From Selenomonas sp. (lineage in GTDB: Bacteria > Bacillota_C > Negativicutes > Selenomonadales > Selenomonadaceae): a DNA stretch of 64,000 bases. Under the pieces are notes generated by a model. That model saw only the letters and a program-made list of their open reading frames with translations, was not told the origin of the DNA and did not search any database. A program made the translations under genes and the position numbers. This document shows positions 1-8,498 of the stretch, one piece after another. Each line of letters begins with the position of its first letter. The stretch's first letter is position 1. Location: assembly GCF_024699275.1 (NCBI RefSeq), contig NZ_JAILPX010000020.1:23579-87578 (forward strand), written 5' to 3'.

Positions 1-45
1 ATAGAATGATTTCAAATCGATAGCAATGTAACTTTCCTTTTCCAT
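1..45 (-). CDS. Y-family DNA polymerase, N-terminus only
   Basis: Partial gene running off the left edge. Read on the minus strand from an ATG at 45, the 15 codons give MEKESYIAIDLKSFY. This matches the start of Y-family (UmuC/DinB/UvrX type) translesion polymerases, whose first beta strand carries the metal-binding Asp in an IDLKSFYA-like motif. A ribosome binding site (AAGGTG) lies 7 bases upstream and a good promoter lies at 84-113. By family this would be an error-prone polymerase acting at damaged DNA. Only 15 residues are visible, so the subfamily cannot be set. Confidence 0.7.
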   Translation of the reverse strand, partial: MEKESYIAIDLKSFY

Positions 46-83
46 ATCGTACACCTTGTGTAATAGTATTTCACTTTTAGTGT

Positions 84-113
84 AGCATAAAAACAAAGGA
101 CCTGACAAGTCAA
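84..113 (-). promoter_or_regulatory. Sigma-A promoter of the Y-family polymerase gene
   Basis: On the minus strand TTGACT (113-108), an 18-base spacer, then TATGCT (89-84). The start of transcription would fall near 77, about 30 bases before the ATG at 45. No SOS box was recognised over it. Confidence 0.6.
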
Positions 114-167
114 AATTTCCTATCCTGTTTCATTTGTGTTATGATATACGGGTTATATAAATAAAAA

Positions 168-207
168 TCAAGGAATTTTCCCGAAATATCAGCGGAAAAT
201 TCCTTGA
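168..207. terminator. Perfect 14-bp inverted repeat upstream of sotB
   Basis: Arms TCAAGGAATTTTCC (168-181) and its exact complement (194-207) enclose a 12-base loop. T-rich DNA follows on the plus strand and an A-rich tract precedes it. It lies between the divergent polymerase and exporter genes, so it is either a terminator/attenuator in the exporter leader or an operator. The strand and role are inferred. Confidence 0.45.
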
Positions 208-241
208 CAATCATTTGTTTTTCTTAAGAAATGAGGTTCCT

Positions 242-1414
242 ATGTTCCCTGCTATTCCCCTGCGTCATCTTGCTGCTTTATTTGGTCTGGCCACTACCGC
301 CTTTATTTTTAACACCTCCGAATTCATGCCCATCGGTCTGCTCATGGATATTGCCCAATCCTTTTCCATGACGGAAGCTGATACGGGCATCATGATTGCC
401 GTCTATGCCTGGGTTGTAGCCCTGTTATCCCTGCCCTTGATGCTCCTGACCTGCAATATGGAACTGAAAAAACTTATGCTGATTACCATCGGCGTCTTTG
501 GCTTAGGCCAGCTGGGATCGGGGCTGGCCACCAGTTTCTCGCTGCTCATGGCCGCCCGCATCTGTGTAGCCTGCGCTCATTCCATCTTCTGGTCCATCGT
601 GGCTCATCTGGCTACCCGGCTGGTCACTAAGGTCCACCAGCCCTTTGCCCTTGCAGTTGTGGCCACAGGGTCCGCCATTGCCATGATTATGGGCCTGCCC
701 TTGGGCCGGGTTGTGGGACTCTATGCCGGCTGGCGCACCACCTTCCTGCTCATCGCCCTGATATCACTGTTCATCTTAATCTATCTCTTCCTCATGCTGC
801 CCAAGCGCCAGCAGAATACCCCCTTTACCCTGGGAGACCTGCCCGCCTTATTGACGAAACCCTCCCTAGCCATCATCTACATCATGACCGCTTTCTTTGC
901 CCTGGCCTATTACACCACCTACAGCTATATCGAGCCTTACCTTAGCCTGGTGGCTGGCTTCCAGCCGGAGGAAATCACCTTAACCCTGGTTATCCTCGGC
1001 TGCTGCGGCATTGGCGGCAGCGTGATCTTCTCCCGCTTATACGGCCATTACCGCCGCACCATTATCCGCATGAGCCTCATCTCCGTAAGCATTGCTCTAT
1101 TTCTCTGGCTGCCTGCCGCCCAAAATTTCTACACCATGCTGCTTATCGGCATGATCCTGGGCACCATATCCACCCTGTACAATATCACCTTCCAGGCGGA
1201 GCTGCTCAACCAGGCCAGCGCTGGCGGCGCCACAGTAGCCATGTCCATCTTTTCCGGCATCTACAATCTGGGGATTGGCAGCGGCTCCTGGCTGGGGGGA
1301 CTGCTGACCGGACAGGGAAATCTGGCCTATATTGGCCTTGCTGGCGGCATTATCGCCACGCTTTCCCTGTGTATCGGTCTCTTCTATTATCTGCCCCTTA
1401 TCAAAGCAAAATAG
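242..1414 (+). CDS. sotB: SotB-type sugar/drug efflux transporter (MFS)
   Basis: 390-residue major facilitator with 12 predicted membrane helices. The segments FNTSEFMPIGLLMDIAQ near the N-terminus, YAWVVALLSLP, and LPLGRVVGLYAGWR in the middle match the SotB/YdeA sugar-efflux family of Enterobacteria closely. That family exports sugars (arabinose, IPTG) and some drugs from the cytoplasm; the substrate here is unknown. I chose the ATG at 242 because ATGAGG lies 5 bases before it; an in-frame TTG at 215 has no such site. The gene stands alone, with a 14-bp inverted repeat in its leader. Confidence 0.85.
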   Translation: MFPAIPLRHLAALFGLATTAFIFNTSEFMPIGLLMDIAQSFSMTEADTGIMIAVYAWVVALLSLPLMLLTCNMELKKLMLITIGVFGLGQLGSGLATSFSLLMAARICVACAHSIFWSIVAHLATRLVTKVHQPFALAVVATGSAIAMIMGLPLGRVVGLYAGWRTTFLLIALISLFILIYLFLMLPKRQQNTPFTLGDLPALLTKPSLAIIYIMTAFFALAYYTTYSYIEPYLSLVAGFQPEEITLTLVILGCCGIGGSVIFSRLYGHYRRTIIRMSLISVSIALFLWLPAAQNFYTMLLIGMILGTISTLYNITFQAELLNQASAGGATVAMSIFSGIYNLGIGSGSWLGGLLTGQGNLAYIGLAGGIIATLSLCIGLFYYLPLIKAK

Positions 1415-1440
1415 ACAAAGGAACTGACGCAGATAAGCAA

Positions 1441-1614
1441 TTATGCGGTAATAGTTGTCTTAGGCCGCTTTACATCCGGCGAAAACGGCGTAATCAGATC
1501 CCAGGTGGAATGGATTACCTTCCATACGCCATCTTCTTTATGGAAAATCTCTATCACATTGTAGTGCATTTCAATCAAAGAAGTATCTGCATGACATCCT
1601 GCGCCTATATCAAG
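1441..1614 (-). pseudogene. C-terminal remnant of an NTF2/SnoaL-like protein
   Basis: An open stretch of 57 codons follows directly, in the same frame, after the TAA stop of the metallo-beta-lactamase-fold gene and ends at TAA 1441-1443. It contains ADTSLIEMHYNVIEIF and EDGVWKVIHSTWDLITPF, typical of the last two strands of SnoaL-like (nuclear transport factor 2 fold) proteins. No start codon with a ribosome binding site or N-terminal half is present; the only in-frame ATG is inside a beta strand. The simplest reading is a truncated gene overrun by its neighbour. A lost fusion or stop-codon readthrough is the alternative. Confidence 0.55.
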
Positions 1615-2544
1615 TTAAGAATTGGTATATTTTTTGATCGCTTCTTCCGCCATTTTCTTAAAAATATTTTCATATTGACGATATTTTTCTTCACCAATGA
1701 CAAAGGGGTGCGGATCTCCAGGCTGACGATGCCTCAATTGTTCCAAACGGGCAAACGTATCGTCCACCCAACCATGTGCACTCATTTCCACATCTACTTG
1801 ATATTGACAGGTATAACGGGCAAAGTAATGCACAGCGCTAAGATAAAGATAATTCATTTCCAGATTGGACGGCGTACCTGTCCCGCCCCAAATGGCTACA
1901 TTATGCTTCTCACCGTTATCGGTTACAGGAACAATCATGGACATGCAACCAGGCGTATGACCAGGCGTTAATACCAGAAAAATACTGGTATCACCTAGCG
2001 TTATGGTCTGACGATCATGTAATTCGATATCAATTTGCGGACGAAGGCCGCTGAATGCGCCTTCTGGCGGAATAACGGAATTCCAGTTACTATCGATTAC
2101 GTTGAGTCCTATCATTGCCTGGGGCGCATATTTATCTTTAAAGAACTGCGCTCCACCATAATGGTCGCTATGTCCATGGGTAACGAGTATATAGCGCGTA
2201 TCCGCTGGCGATAAGCCCAATCTTTCCATACTGACTGCAGCGTAATCAGCATCTTTCTCATCCCAGCCGGAATCAATCATAATCAGTCCGTCACTGGTGC
2301 GGATTACAAACTGCGCCACGGAAATAGCCCCTATGTAATAGAGATTGTCAAATACCTTTACCGGTTCAATGGGGGTACGATCAAATAAATAGTGCATGGC
2401 AGTTTCACCGACAGCCTCTTCGGGCGAACGAGGAAACCTTTCTCTGGCTGCACAAAACTGGGGAAAATCAAAGAACAGACTTGCCGTTAAAGCTAATCCC
2501 CCCTTAAAGAAAGATCTCCTGGTTAACACCGAATCAAACATCAT
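1615..2544 (-). CDS. MBL-fold metallo-hydrolase, subclass-B3-like, with Tat-type leader
   Basis: 309 residues. The N-terminus LTRRSFFKGGLALTASLFF is a twin-arginine-type export signal. The zinc motifs of the metallo-beta-lactamase fold are all present: VTHGHSDHYGG (HxHxDH), TPGHTPG and SAHGWVDDT, an arrangement resembling subclass B3 beta-lactamases and their relatives. Export plus B3-like motifs make hydrolysis of a beta-lactam or similar small molecule possible but unproven. I chose the start at 2544 because GGAG lies 8 bases upstream; earlier ATGs (2697, 2550) lack a spaced site, and 2697 lies upstream of the promoter at 2587-2615. It is repressed, by inference, by the MarR protein encoded next to it. 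Confidence 0.8.
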   Translation of the reverse strand: MMFDSVLTRRSFFKGGLALTASLFFDFPQFCAARERFPRSPEEAVGETAMHYLFDRTPIEPVKVFDNLYYIGAISVAQFVIRTSDGLIMIDSGWDEKDADYAAVSMERLGLSPADTRYILVTHGHSDHYGGAQFFKDKYAPQAMIGLNVIDSNWNSVIPPEGAFSGLRPQIDIELHDRQTITLGDTSIFLVLTPGHTPGCMSMIVPVTDNGEKHNVAIWGGTGTPSNLEMNYLYLSAVHYFARYTCQYQVDVEMSAHGWVDDTFARLEQLRHRQPGDPHPFVIGEEKYRQYENIFKKMAEEAIKKYTNS

Positions 2545-2556
2545 AAACATCACTCC

Positions 2557-2615
2557 ACTACAATAAAAGTACGTTAACGTACTTTTATTGTAGTATGTCA
2601 ACGTACTTTTGTCAA
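2557..2615 (-). promoter_or_regulatory. Promoter with 38-bp perfect palindrome, candidate MarR operator
   Basis: On the minus strand TTGACA (2615-2610), 17 bases, then TACAAT (2592-2587). Bases 2557-2594 form a perfect 38-bp palindrome centred on GTTAAC, starting at the -10 box and covering the transcription start. A second, diverged copy of its half-site (CAACGTACTTTT, 2599-2610) lies in the spacer. Dimeric repressor binding here would block RNA polymerase. The MarR gene at 2754-3179 is the obvious candidate repressor. Confidence 0.75.
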
Positions 2616-2753
2616 GAACCATCATAAAACGATTGTTTCCATTTTGTCTCAAGCAAAACTCCTTCTGGGAATTGCAAATAAGCAGAAGATTGCGCACTGC
2701 CTATTTTTCTATTCTTGTCCCCACCAGTTAGGGCGGGGACATTTACTGCCTCG

Positions 2754-3179
2754 TTATAAGGTTTGCGTAATATTCTTTTCCAGTTTTGTCAAAGTATTCA
2801 CAAAAGCAGTCAATTCCTCCTGGGAAATCGTATCTTCGAGTGCCTGCATGAATACATGGTCCACCAAAATAATTTTCTCAGCCAGTAGAAATCCTGCATT
2901 GGTTACATTTAATTGATAAAGGCGCCTATCCACCTCACTTTTTTGACGTTGAAGCAATCCCTTTTTCAGCAGCCTGTCTACCAGTGCCTTAGTACTATTC
3001 TTATCCTTTTCTAACCTCTCGGCCAGTTGTTGCTGTGAAAGCCCCTTTTCCTCCCTTACAATTTGTAATACCACCCACTGCTCCGGTGTAATATCGAATT
3101 CAGCTAAAGCGTTTGTCATATACTGATGTATTTTACGTGCTGTGCGGCAAATTTTATAACCTGTAGTTTCGTTTATCAT
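2754..3179 (-). CDS. MarR-family transcriptional regulator
   Basis: 141 residues with the MarR layout: helical dimerisation ends around a winged helix-turn-helix (GLSQQQLAERLEKDKNSTKALVDRL, then the wing KSEVDRRLYQLNVTNAG). These proteins are dimeric repressors released by phenolics, drugs or oxidants. No conserved sensing Cys is obvious. I set the start at 3179, where AAAGGA lies 5 bases upstream; an upstream ATG at 3230 would fall before the likely transcription start, since a TATAAT -10 box sits at 3229-3234. The gene directly precedes the metallo-hydrolase and probably controls it. Confidence 0.85.
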   Translation of the reverse strand: MINETTGYKICRTARKIHQYMTNALAEFDITPEQWVVLQIVREEKGLSQQQLAERLEKDKNSTKALVDRLLKKGLLQRQKSEVDRRLYQLNVTNAGFLLAEKIILVDHVFMQALEDTISQEELTAFVNTLTKLEKNITQTL

Positions 3180-3228
3180 AGATTCCTTTCCTAATCGTTT
3201 ATTTGCATCTTCCTTTTGGTCGTTTACC

Positions 3229-3234
3229 ATTATA
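3229..3234 (-). promoter_or_regulatory. -10 box of the MarR gene
   Basis: TATAAT on the minus strand, about 50 bases before the ATG at 3179. No good -35 box lies 16-18 bases upstream, so the promoter may be weak or activated. Confidence 0.45.
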
Positions 3235-3320
3235 GCGCATCGATTTTGATTTCGCTACTTTTCATCATTTCATTCTTCCGTGTCGATATTCGTTCAACTG
3301 CCAAAGGACTTACACGAAAA

Positions 3321-6260
3321 TCATGGTTTCAATACTGATTTTATGGTGGCAAAAAGCGTAGGAATATCGATGGGTTTAGCGATATGACCATCCATCCCCA
3401 CTATGGCGGCATTTTCCCGGTCTTCCCGGAAGGCATTGGCCGTCATGGCAAAAATCGGAATTCCGGCCTTTGCCGGATCCTCCATGCTGCGAATGTTGCG
3501 TGTAGCCTCGTAACCATCCATATTGGGCATCTGGATATCCATCAGAATCAAATCATAATAACCGGCAGGTGCCTTACTGAGCATATCGATACATTCAACA
3601 CCATCACAAGCCCGCTCTATGGTCACCCCAGTAGCACTGAGCAGTTCTATACTGATTTCCGCATTGAGGTCGTTGTCTTCTGCCAGCAGAATACGCTTAT
3701 CGGTGAAATCGAAATCCTTGTTCCCCTTCGATGACAAGGCAACCTGCGTTTCAGGTTCTTCACCAATGCGATGTGGCAGCCGGATGATGATTTTTGTCCC
3801 CTTGCCGATTTGACTGTCCACCGTAATGGTTCCCTTCATCAGTTCCACCAGTTGTTTGACGATGGACATTCCTAGACCAGTTCCCTGAATGCCGCTTTGG
3901 GAAGTATTGCGTTCCCGGGAAAACACCTCGAAAATCTGATGGATATATTCTTGGGACATACCAATGCCATTATCGGCAATGGTACTTTCCATAATACAAG
4001 TGTCCGCCGTCTCTCCGGGAAGTTCGCGGAAGCTGGCCTCAATCTGTCCACCATCGGCGGTGTATTTTATGGCATTACTCAAAAGATTCATGAGGATTTC
4101 CGAAAGGTGGGTATAATCGATATAAAGATAAGGATGGATAATCTCGATATTGGTCTGAAGGGTTATGTTTTTCGCGAATAGTTCCCCCTCAAACATAGCC
4201 GTACAAGTTTCAATAAAGCCCCGGGCGTCAATCACATCTTCTTCCAGAATGATTTTCTTATTCTCAATCCGCGCCATTTCCAAGACATTATTCAGGATTT
4301 TCAGCAATTGGCGGCTAGCGATCTTCACCTTATTATGGTAATCCAGGTAGCGTTCCTTATTGCCCAGTACCCGGTCCTCTAAATCCGTAAAGCCAATGAT
4401 GGCATTGAGGGGGGTCCGGATATCATGGCTCATATTGAACAGGAATGCGGTTTTGGCATTATTGGCAGCTTCTGCCGCTTCCTTGGCCTCCTCCAATTCC
4501 GTCTGCTGATTCTGCAGGTGCTCATTCAAGAAGGAAATCTCCCGAATCTGTGCCTCCTGTTCTTCCGCTGCCCGCTCCAGCATGGTCTGCTTTTGCTGCA
4601 GGTCATGGTTGAGCATAGATATTTCACCGATTTTAGCTTCCAATTCCCGTTGTTTTGATTCTTTCAGCTGCAGGTATTTCTTTTTCTTCTGCCAGTCATT
4701 GATGATGAGAATAAAAATCACCACCCCTGCCAAGAACAACAGCCAGAGATTATCCGTCAAAAATTCCTGGAATGTGGTCTTATGTTTTTCTTCATAGGGA
4801 TAGGAATGAACCAAGGTAAAATCCGGAGAAAGCAGGGCAATGCCATGGTTCAGGATACGCAGGGTATCGGAGGCAGTCCGCAGGGCTGCAAATCCCAAAG
4901 TCGCACTTTGGGGGAGCTGGGCTGTCAGCAAATCCCGGTAACGATTTTTGCTGCGCAGCAGATAATCGGTGCGCTGGCCACTAATCAGAGTAGCATCGGC
5001 CCGACCTTCCGCCACAGCATCCAGGCATTCTTCAACGGATGGAAAATACAGGACTTGCGTATGCGGATAATGCACCCCTTGAAAAGACAGGATGGAAAGA
5101 TTTGCCCGATTCAGCGCCAGTACAGCAGTTTCCATATTGGGGTAATCTCCACGATAGACTAAATTGTAATAGCTGCTGATAACCGGATCACTCGTAGCAA
5201 AATCCTGTTGTTCTGCAGACCAAAATTCCGAATAAACGGGAAAAATAACATCTACATCACGGTTTCTGAGCGCAGCGAGCATTTCTTCCGCCGTGTCATA
5301 GCCCTTATAGGTAATCTGGATATCATCCAGCTTCAGTTCGTGGAAAATCTCCGGCGCCAGTTCCTTCAAGACCCCGGTCAGATTTCCGGATTCATCGGCA
5401 GCAGAATACGGCAAAAATTTCCTGGTGTAACCAATGACAAAATTTTTATGATTGGCAGCCCATTCCTGTTCCCAGTCGGCAAGCGCAGTGGAAATCTCCG
5501 AACGACGGTACCAGGTATTAGCCAGCATTTCCTTCAACTTCGGATTTTCCCAGAACATCTCCTTCTGCGCCTGATTCAAATTGGCCAAAAGATCCGGCCG
5601 CTGCTTGCTGACGCAGACAAAATAATCGGCCAGTCCTGCTTCAGCAATGACGGTGATGCCGGCCATTGCCCCCGTCTCATTTCCCTCCACGATCGTAACA
5701 TCGACTCTTCCGTCAATCAGCGCCCGATCCCGCTGTTTGACATCACTGAAGAACACCATTTCGGCATCTACCTGATTTTTGGCCAGGTAATTCCGCGTAA
5801 TATCGGCCATGGCACCGGGAATCACCCCTATCTTTTTGCCGACAATACTCTGCGGATTACTGTTGATGGTCAGATCCTGCATGCGTTTCAGGAATACATA
5901 AGTGGTATTCCCCATGGCCTGCTCTGGATAAAGGATCTTCCCTTCCCGATCTTTTTTATAAGCCAAGCCAGTGAGTATATCGATTTCGCCGGACAGTAAT
6001 TTCGCATAAAGATCGCCATAACTGCCATAGACATATTCGTATTTCCAGTTGGTATACAGGCGAAGACGCTGCATATACTCATAGGAATACCCTGTCTTCA
6101 CCAAACAACCGGCAGCGCCGGATTGGAAGTTATCGTTCTCATAATAGCCGATACGAACAACTTGCTCATTTGCATCCGCTATGGACATAGAAACAATAAG
6201 CGGCAATATGCAAATGTGACAAAACAGGCAGGCTAATATGAAATCGGCTGACCTTTTCAT
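3321..6260 (-). CDS. BvgS/EvgS-type hybrid sensor histidine kinase
   Basis: 979 residues. Order: signal peptide (about 1-30), two tandem periplasmic solute-binding (SBP_bac_3, Venus-flytrap) domains (about 35-260 and 270-500), one membrane helix (about 502-525), a coiled coil with a repeated heptad-like segment, HisKA with FNMSHDIRTPLNAI (His near 612), HATPase with LLSNAIKYT, DNGIGM and GTGLGMSIVK, and a C-terminal receiver whose phospho-acceptor Asp (near 908) lies in LILMDIQMPNMDGYEA. By family it senses a small ligand such as an amino acid or dicarboxylate outside the cell and passes phosphate through an internal relay. No Hpt domain or partner regulator is adjacent. I chose the start at 6260 because GAGGTG lies 6 bases upstream. 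Confidence 0.9.
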   Translation of the reverse strand: MKRSADFILACLFCHICILPLIVSMSIADANEQVVRIGYYENDNFQSGAAGCLVKTGYSYEYMQRLRLYTNWKYEYVYGSYGDLYAKLLSGEIDILTGLAYKKDREGKILYPEQAMGNTTYVFLKRMQDLTINSNPQSIVGKKIGVIPGAMADITRNYLAKNQVDAEMVFFSDVKQRDRALIDGRVDVTIVEGNETGAMAGITVIAEAGLADYFVCVSKQRPDLLANLNQAQKEMFWENPKLKEMLANTWYRRSEISTALADWEQEWAANHKNFVIGYTRKFLPYSAADESGNLTGVLKELAPEIFHELKLDDIQITYKGYDTAEEMLAALRNRDVDVIFPVYSEFWSAEQQDFATSDPVISSYYNLVYRGDYPNMETAVLALNRANLSILSFQGVHYPHTQVLYFPSVEECLDAVAEGRADATLISGQRTDYLLRSKNRYRDLLTAQLPQSATLGFAALRTASDTLRILNHGIALLSPDFTLVHSYPYEEKHKTTFQEFLTDNLWLLFLAGVVIFILIINDWQKKKKYLQLKESKQRELEAKIGEISMLNHDLQQKQTMLERAAEEQEAQIREISFLNEHLQNQQTELEEAKEAAEAANNAKTAFLFNMSHDIRTPLNAIIGFTDLEDRVLGNKERYLDYHNKVKIASRQLLKILNNVLEMARIENKKIILEEDVIDARGFIETCTAMFEGELFAKNITLQTNIEIIHPYLYIDYTHLSEILMNLLSNAIKYTADGGQIEASFRELPGETADTCIMESTIADNGIGMSQEYIHQIFEVFSRERNTSQSGIQGTGLGMSIVKQLVELMKGTITVDSQIGKGTKIIIRLPHRIGEEPETQVALSSKGNKDFDFTDKRILLAEDNDLNAEISIELLSATGVTIERACDGVECIDMLSKAPAGYYDLILMDIQMPNMDGYEATRNIRSMEDPAKAGIPIFAMTANAFREDRENAAIVGMDGHIAKPIDIPTLFATIKSVLKP

Positions 6261-6443
6261 TTCCCTCACCTCGTGCTTTGGCATTGCATGTTTCCATCAT
6301 AACTCAAGGAATTCTTTATTAATTTATTCGATTCCAAAACGATTTTTCCTTTTCTCCAACAGGATTCCCCTGAAAAAACCACACATAACCAAAAAATCAG
6401 CCAGATGGCACCACAATTCATAACGACAAACAAAGGTGAGAAC

Positions 6444-6468
6444 AAAAAAAGACACCGCAAAGGTGTCT
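6444..6468 (-). terminator. Intrinsic terminator of the radical SAM gene
   Basis: On the minus strand AGACACC, loop TTTGC, GGTGTCT, then at least six Ts; it begins about 9 bases past the stop codon at 6477. Confidence 0.85.
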
Positions 6469-6476
6469 TGTAAAAA

Positions 6477-7574
6477 TCAATATTTTTGTGCTAAAAGAGC
6501 TTCAACCTCTGCTCTTTTTTCGTGCAGTACACAGCCGCCATTATGGTCATCCAGCAGGATATCCCCAGAACGCAAGGCTGCAAAGAGTTTCGAATTCAAG
6601 GCCTCCAACAGCGGACGCTCCCGAATATTCACATCCGAGTAGGGCGAAAAGGGACAAGGTTCGGCCCCGCCATGGGAGTTGATATGGAAAAAGCCGCGGC
6701 CTGCCGCAATACAGCCCCCTGAACTTTTTTCATCTCCAGGGAAGGAAATAAAGATAATCTCTGGATATTCCTGTCTTAGCTTCTGCAGGGCATCCGTCAA
6801 ATAAGCTCTTTCCATATCCCCGGGAGCCAGCTTCTTTGCCTCTTCCGTATCGGGTACGAACTCCACATAGATGACGGCCTTACAGCCCCTCTGGGCTAAA
6901 TCACGGATGAAATCTCCTCCCGAAACCTGCTGCACATTAGCCGTAGTTACCGTTACCGAAGCGCCGAAGATCAAGCCCCGCTTCTTGAAGGCATCCATAT
7001 TGTTCATCAGGATATCATATATTCCCTCGCCCCGGCGGCCGTCGGTCACTTCCCGGTTTCCCTCAATACTCATAATGGGAACAAGATTCCGTGACCGGTC
7101 GAACAGTTCAAAATAACGGTCATTGATAAAGGTTCCGTTGGTAAAGATGGGGAAAAGGATATTCTTATGTTCAGCAGCTGCCTCTATGACATCCCTGCGC
7201 AGCAACGGCTCGCCTCCGGCCAACAGGATAAAGCTCACACCGATTTCACCGGCTTCTGTAAAGAGCCTGTCCCACTCAGCTGCGGTCAACTGCATCACCG
7301 GCTCCGTATCCACCGTTGCCTGGTTGCAGCGGGAATAACAGCCTGCACAATGCAGATTGCACTTGCTGGTTATACTGGCAATCAAAAAGGGCGGTACATG
7401 TTCCCCCTGCTGCTCGTATTCAGCCCGTTTCTGGGAAGCTTTCCTGCTGGCCAGGGCAAATTTAGCCATAAAGATGCTTTCCTGCGGATTCTTAAGGGTT
7501 GCTTTAACCGCCTCCGCCACAATCTTTTCTACGCCCTTGGTCATATAGGCCTGAATATCAAAATCCTTGTCCAC
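6477..7574 (-). CDS. Radical SAM protein with SPASM-like C-terminus
   Basis: 365 residues. SKCNLHCAGCYSRC gives the CxxxCxxC motif that binds the SAM-cleaving 4Fe-4S cluster, followed by LLAGGEPLLRRDV (the GGE motif). Near the C-terminus, GGCIAAGRGFFHINSHGGAEPCPF has the spacing of a partial auxiliary-cluster (SPASM/twitch) region, and another Cys lies in NGGCVLHEKR. An N-terminal helical extension of about 60 residues precedes the core. The substrate is unknown; relatives mature peptides or cofactors. The start is GTG with AGGAGG 8 bases upstream. It lies downstream of an HxlR regulator on the same strand, which may control it. Confidence 0.85.
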   Translation of the reverse strand: MDKDFDIQAYMTKGVEKIVAEAVKATLKNPQESIFMAKFALASRKASQKRAEYEQQGEHVPPFLIASITSKCNLHCAGCYSRCNQATVDTEPVMQLTAAEWDRLFTEAGEIGVSFILLAGGEPLLRRDVIEAAAEHKNILFPIFTNGTFINDRYFELFDRSRNLVPIMSIEGNREVTDGRRGEGIYDILMNNMDAFKKRGLIFGASVTVTTANVQQVSGGDFIRDLAQRGCKAVIYVEFVPDTEEAKKLAPGDMERAYLTDALQKLRQEYPEIIFISFPGDEKSSGGCIAAGRGFFHINSHGGAEPCPFSPYSDVNIRERPLLEALNSKLFAALRSGDILLDDHNGGCVLHEKRAEVEALLAQKY

Positions 7575-7687
7575 AAGCTAGTCCTCCTATTACGCCTTCG
7601 TATCTAAGCAGGATTACCATAACAAATGCTTATGACCTATATATGACCTTTTCCGCCGCCTGTCGTCAAGCTGTGAGCTAAAGCAAG

Positions 7688-8017
7688 CTATTCGGAAATA
7701 TTTTTCTCGCCCCATTCTTTCAGTTCCAACAGGATGGGGATAATGGAGCGGCAGCGTTCTGTCAGTTCATATTCCACCCGCACAGGTATCTCCGGATACT
7801 GCCTGCGGATAACCATGCCATCCTGCTCCAGCTCATGCAGAGAATGGGCCAGCATCGTATTCGTGATGCCCGTTACCTTTTTCTTTAATTCGTTATACCG
7901 CATGACGCCCATCTCATCAATGGTACAAATAATGAGGATTTTCCATTTCCCGCCCAGAATAGCCAACGTCTTGCGCAGGCCACAGATGGTCGTAGCAATC
8001 TCCTTTTCTTTGGTCAC
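7688..8017 (-). CDS. HxlR-family transcriptional regulator
   Basis: 109 residues with the HxlR winged helix: ALLGGKW-type core (LAILGGKWKILIICTIDEMGVMRYNEL), then GITNTMLAHSLHELEQDGMVIR and a wing with PVRVEYELTERC. It carries Cys residues (CGLRKTL near the N-terminus, IICTI) that in this family sometimes sense aldehydes or thiol stress. The start is GTG; GGAGG lies upstream. It is divergent from the TSCPD gene, and the shared intergenic DNA holds a long dyad that may be its operator. Confidence 0.85.
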   Translation of the reverse strand: MTKEKEIATTICGLRKTLAILGGKWKILIICTIDEMGVMRYNELKKKVTGITNTMLAHSLHELEQDGMVIRRQYPEIPVRVEYELTERCRSIIPILLELKEWGEKNISE

Positions 8018-8052
8018 CGCATTTCTCTCCTCCCTGCTCAGTTTTTTCTTAC

Positions 8053-8102
8053 CTAGTAAATAAAAACTGCGTACTTGATAAGTTTTTTATATCTAGTATA
8101 AT
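8053..8102 (+). promoter_or_regulatory. Divergent intergenic dyad and TSCPD promoter
   Basis: TTGATA (8075-8080), 16 bases, TATAAT (8097-8102) reads toward the TSCPD gene. An imperfect inverted repeat flanks it: CTAGTAAATAAAAACT (8053-8068) and AGTTTTTTATATCTAG (8081-8096). The right arm fills the spacer, so a bound HxlR dimer would block this promoter. The assignment to HxlR is inferred from position. Confidence 0.55.
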
Positions 8103-8158
8103 ACCTTTATCCGATTGAATACGCAAGTCATTTTGTATGAAGAAAGTGAGGACTCAAC

Positions 8159-8410
8159 ATGAAAAACTTTTCCTTCCAGCCCCAGGGGGTATGCAGCCGG
8201 GAAATCAGCTTCAGCATCGACGATGACGGCAAGCTGCACAATGTCCATTTTCTGGGTGGCTGTCCAGGAAACCTGCAGGCCATCGGCAAACTGGTAGAGG
8301 GAGCCGATGCTGCTGATATCGCCCATATCTTAAAGGGCAATGACTGCGGCGGCCGCGGCACCTCTTGTGCTGACCAGCTTTCCCAAGCCCTTGCCGCTGC
8401 CATGGAATAA
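8159..8410 (+). CDS. TSCPD domain-containing protein
   Basis: 83 residues. GVCSREISFSIDDDGKLHNVHFLGGCPGNLQAI and GNDCGGRGTSCADQLSQAL match the stand-alone TSCPD family, which resembles the C-terminal Cys-rich domain of some adenosylcobalamin-dependent ribonucleotide reductases. Four Cys are conserved and may bind metal or act in redox; the function of the stand-alone form is unknown. GTGAGG lies upstream of the ATG. It is divergent from the HxlR regulator. Confidence 0.85.
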   Translation: MKNFSFQPQGVCSREISFSIDDDGKLHNVHFLGGCPGNLQAIGKLVEGADAADIAHILKGNDCGGRGTSCADQLSQALAAAME

Positions 8411-8498
8411 ATAGAAATTGTCAGATACCATAACAGTTAAAAGTACCGTGAAATTGCAGTTTATCGCTGTTACTGCGTGCTTTATTTTTTGTCACAGC

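Noticed and set aside
1369..1971. 200-codon plus-strand frame after sotB
   Set aside because: It starts inside sotB and runs opposite the metallo-hydrolase and NTF2-like remnant; no binding site or family match.
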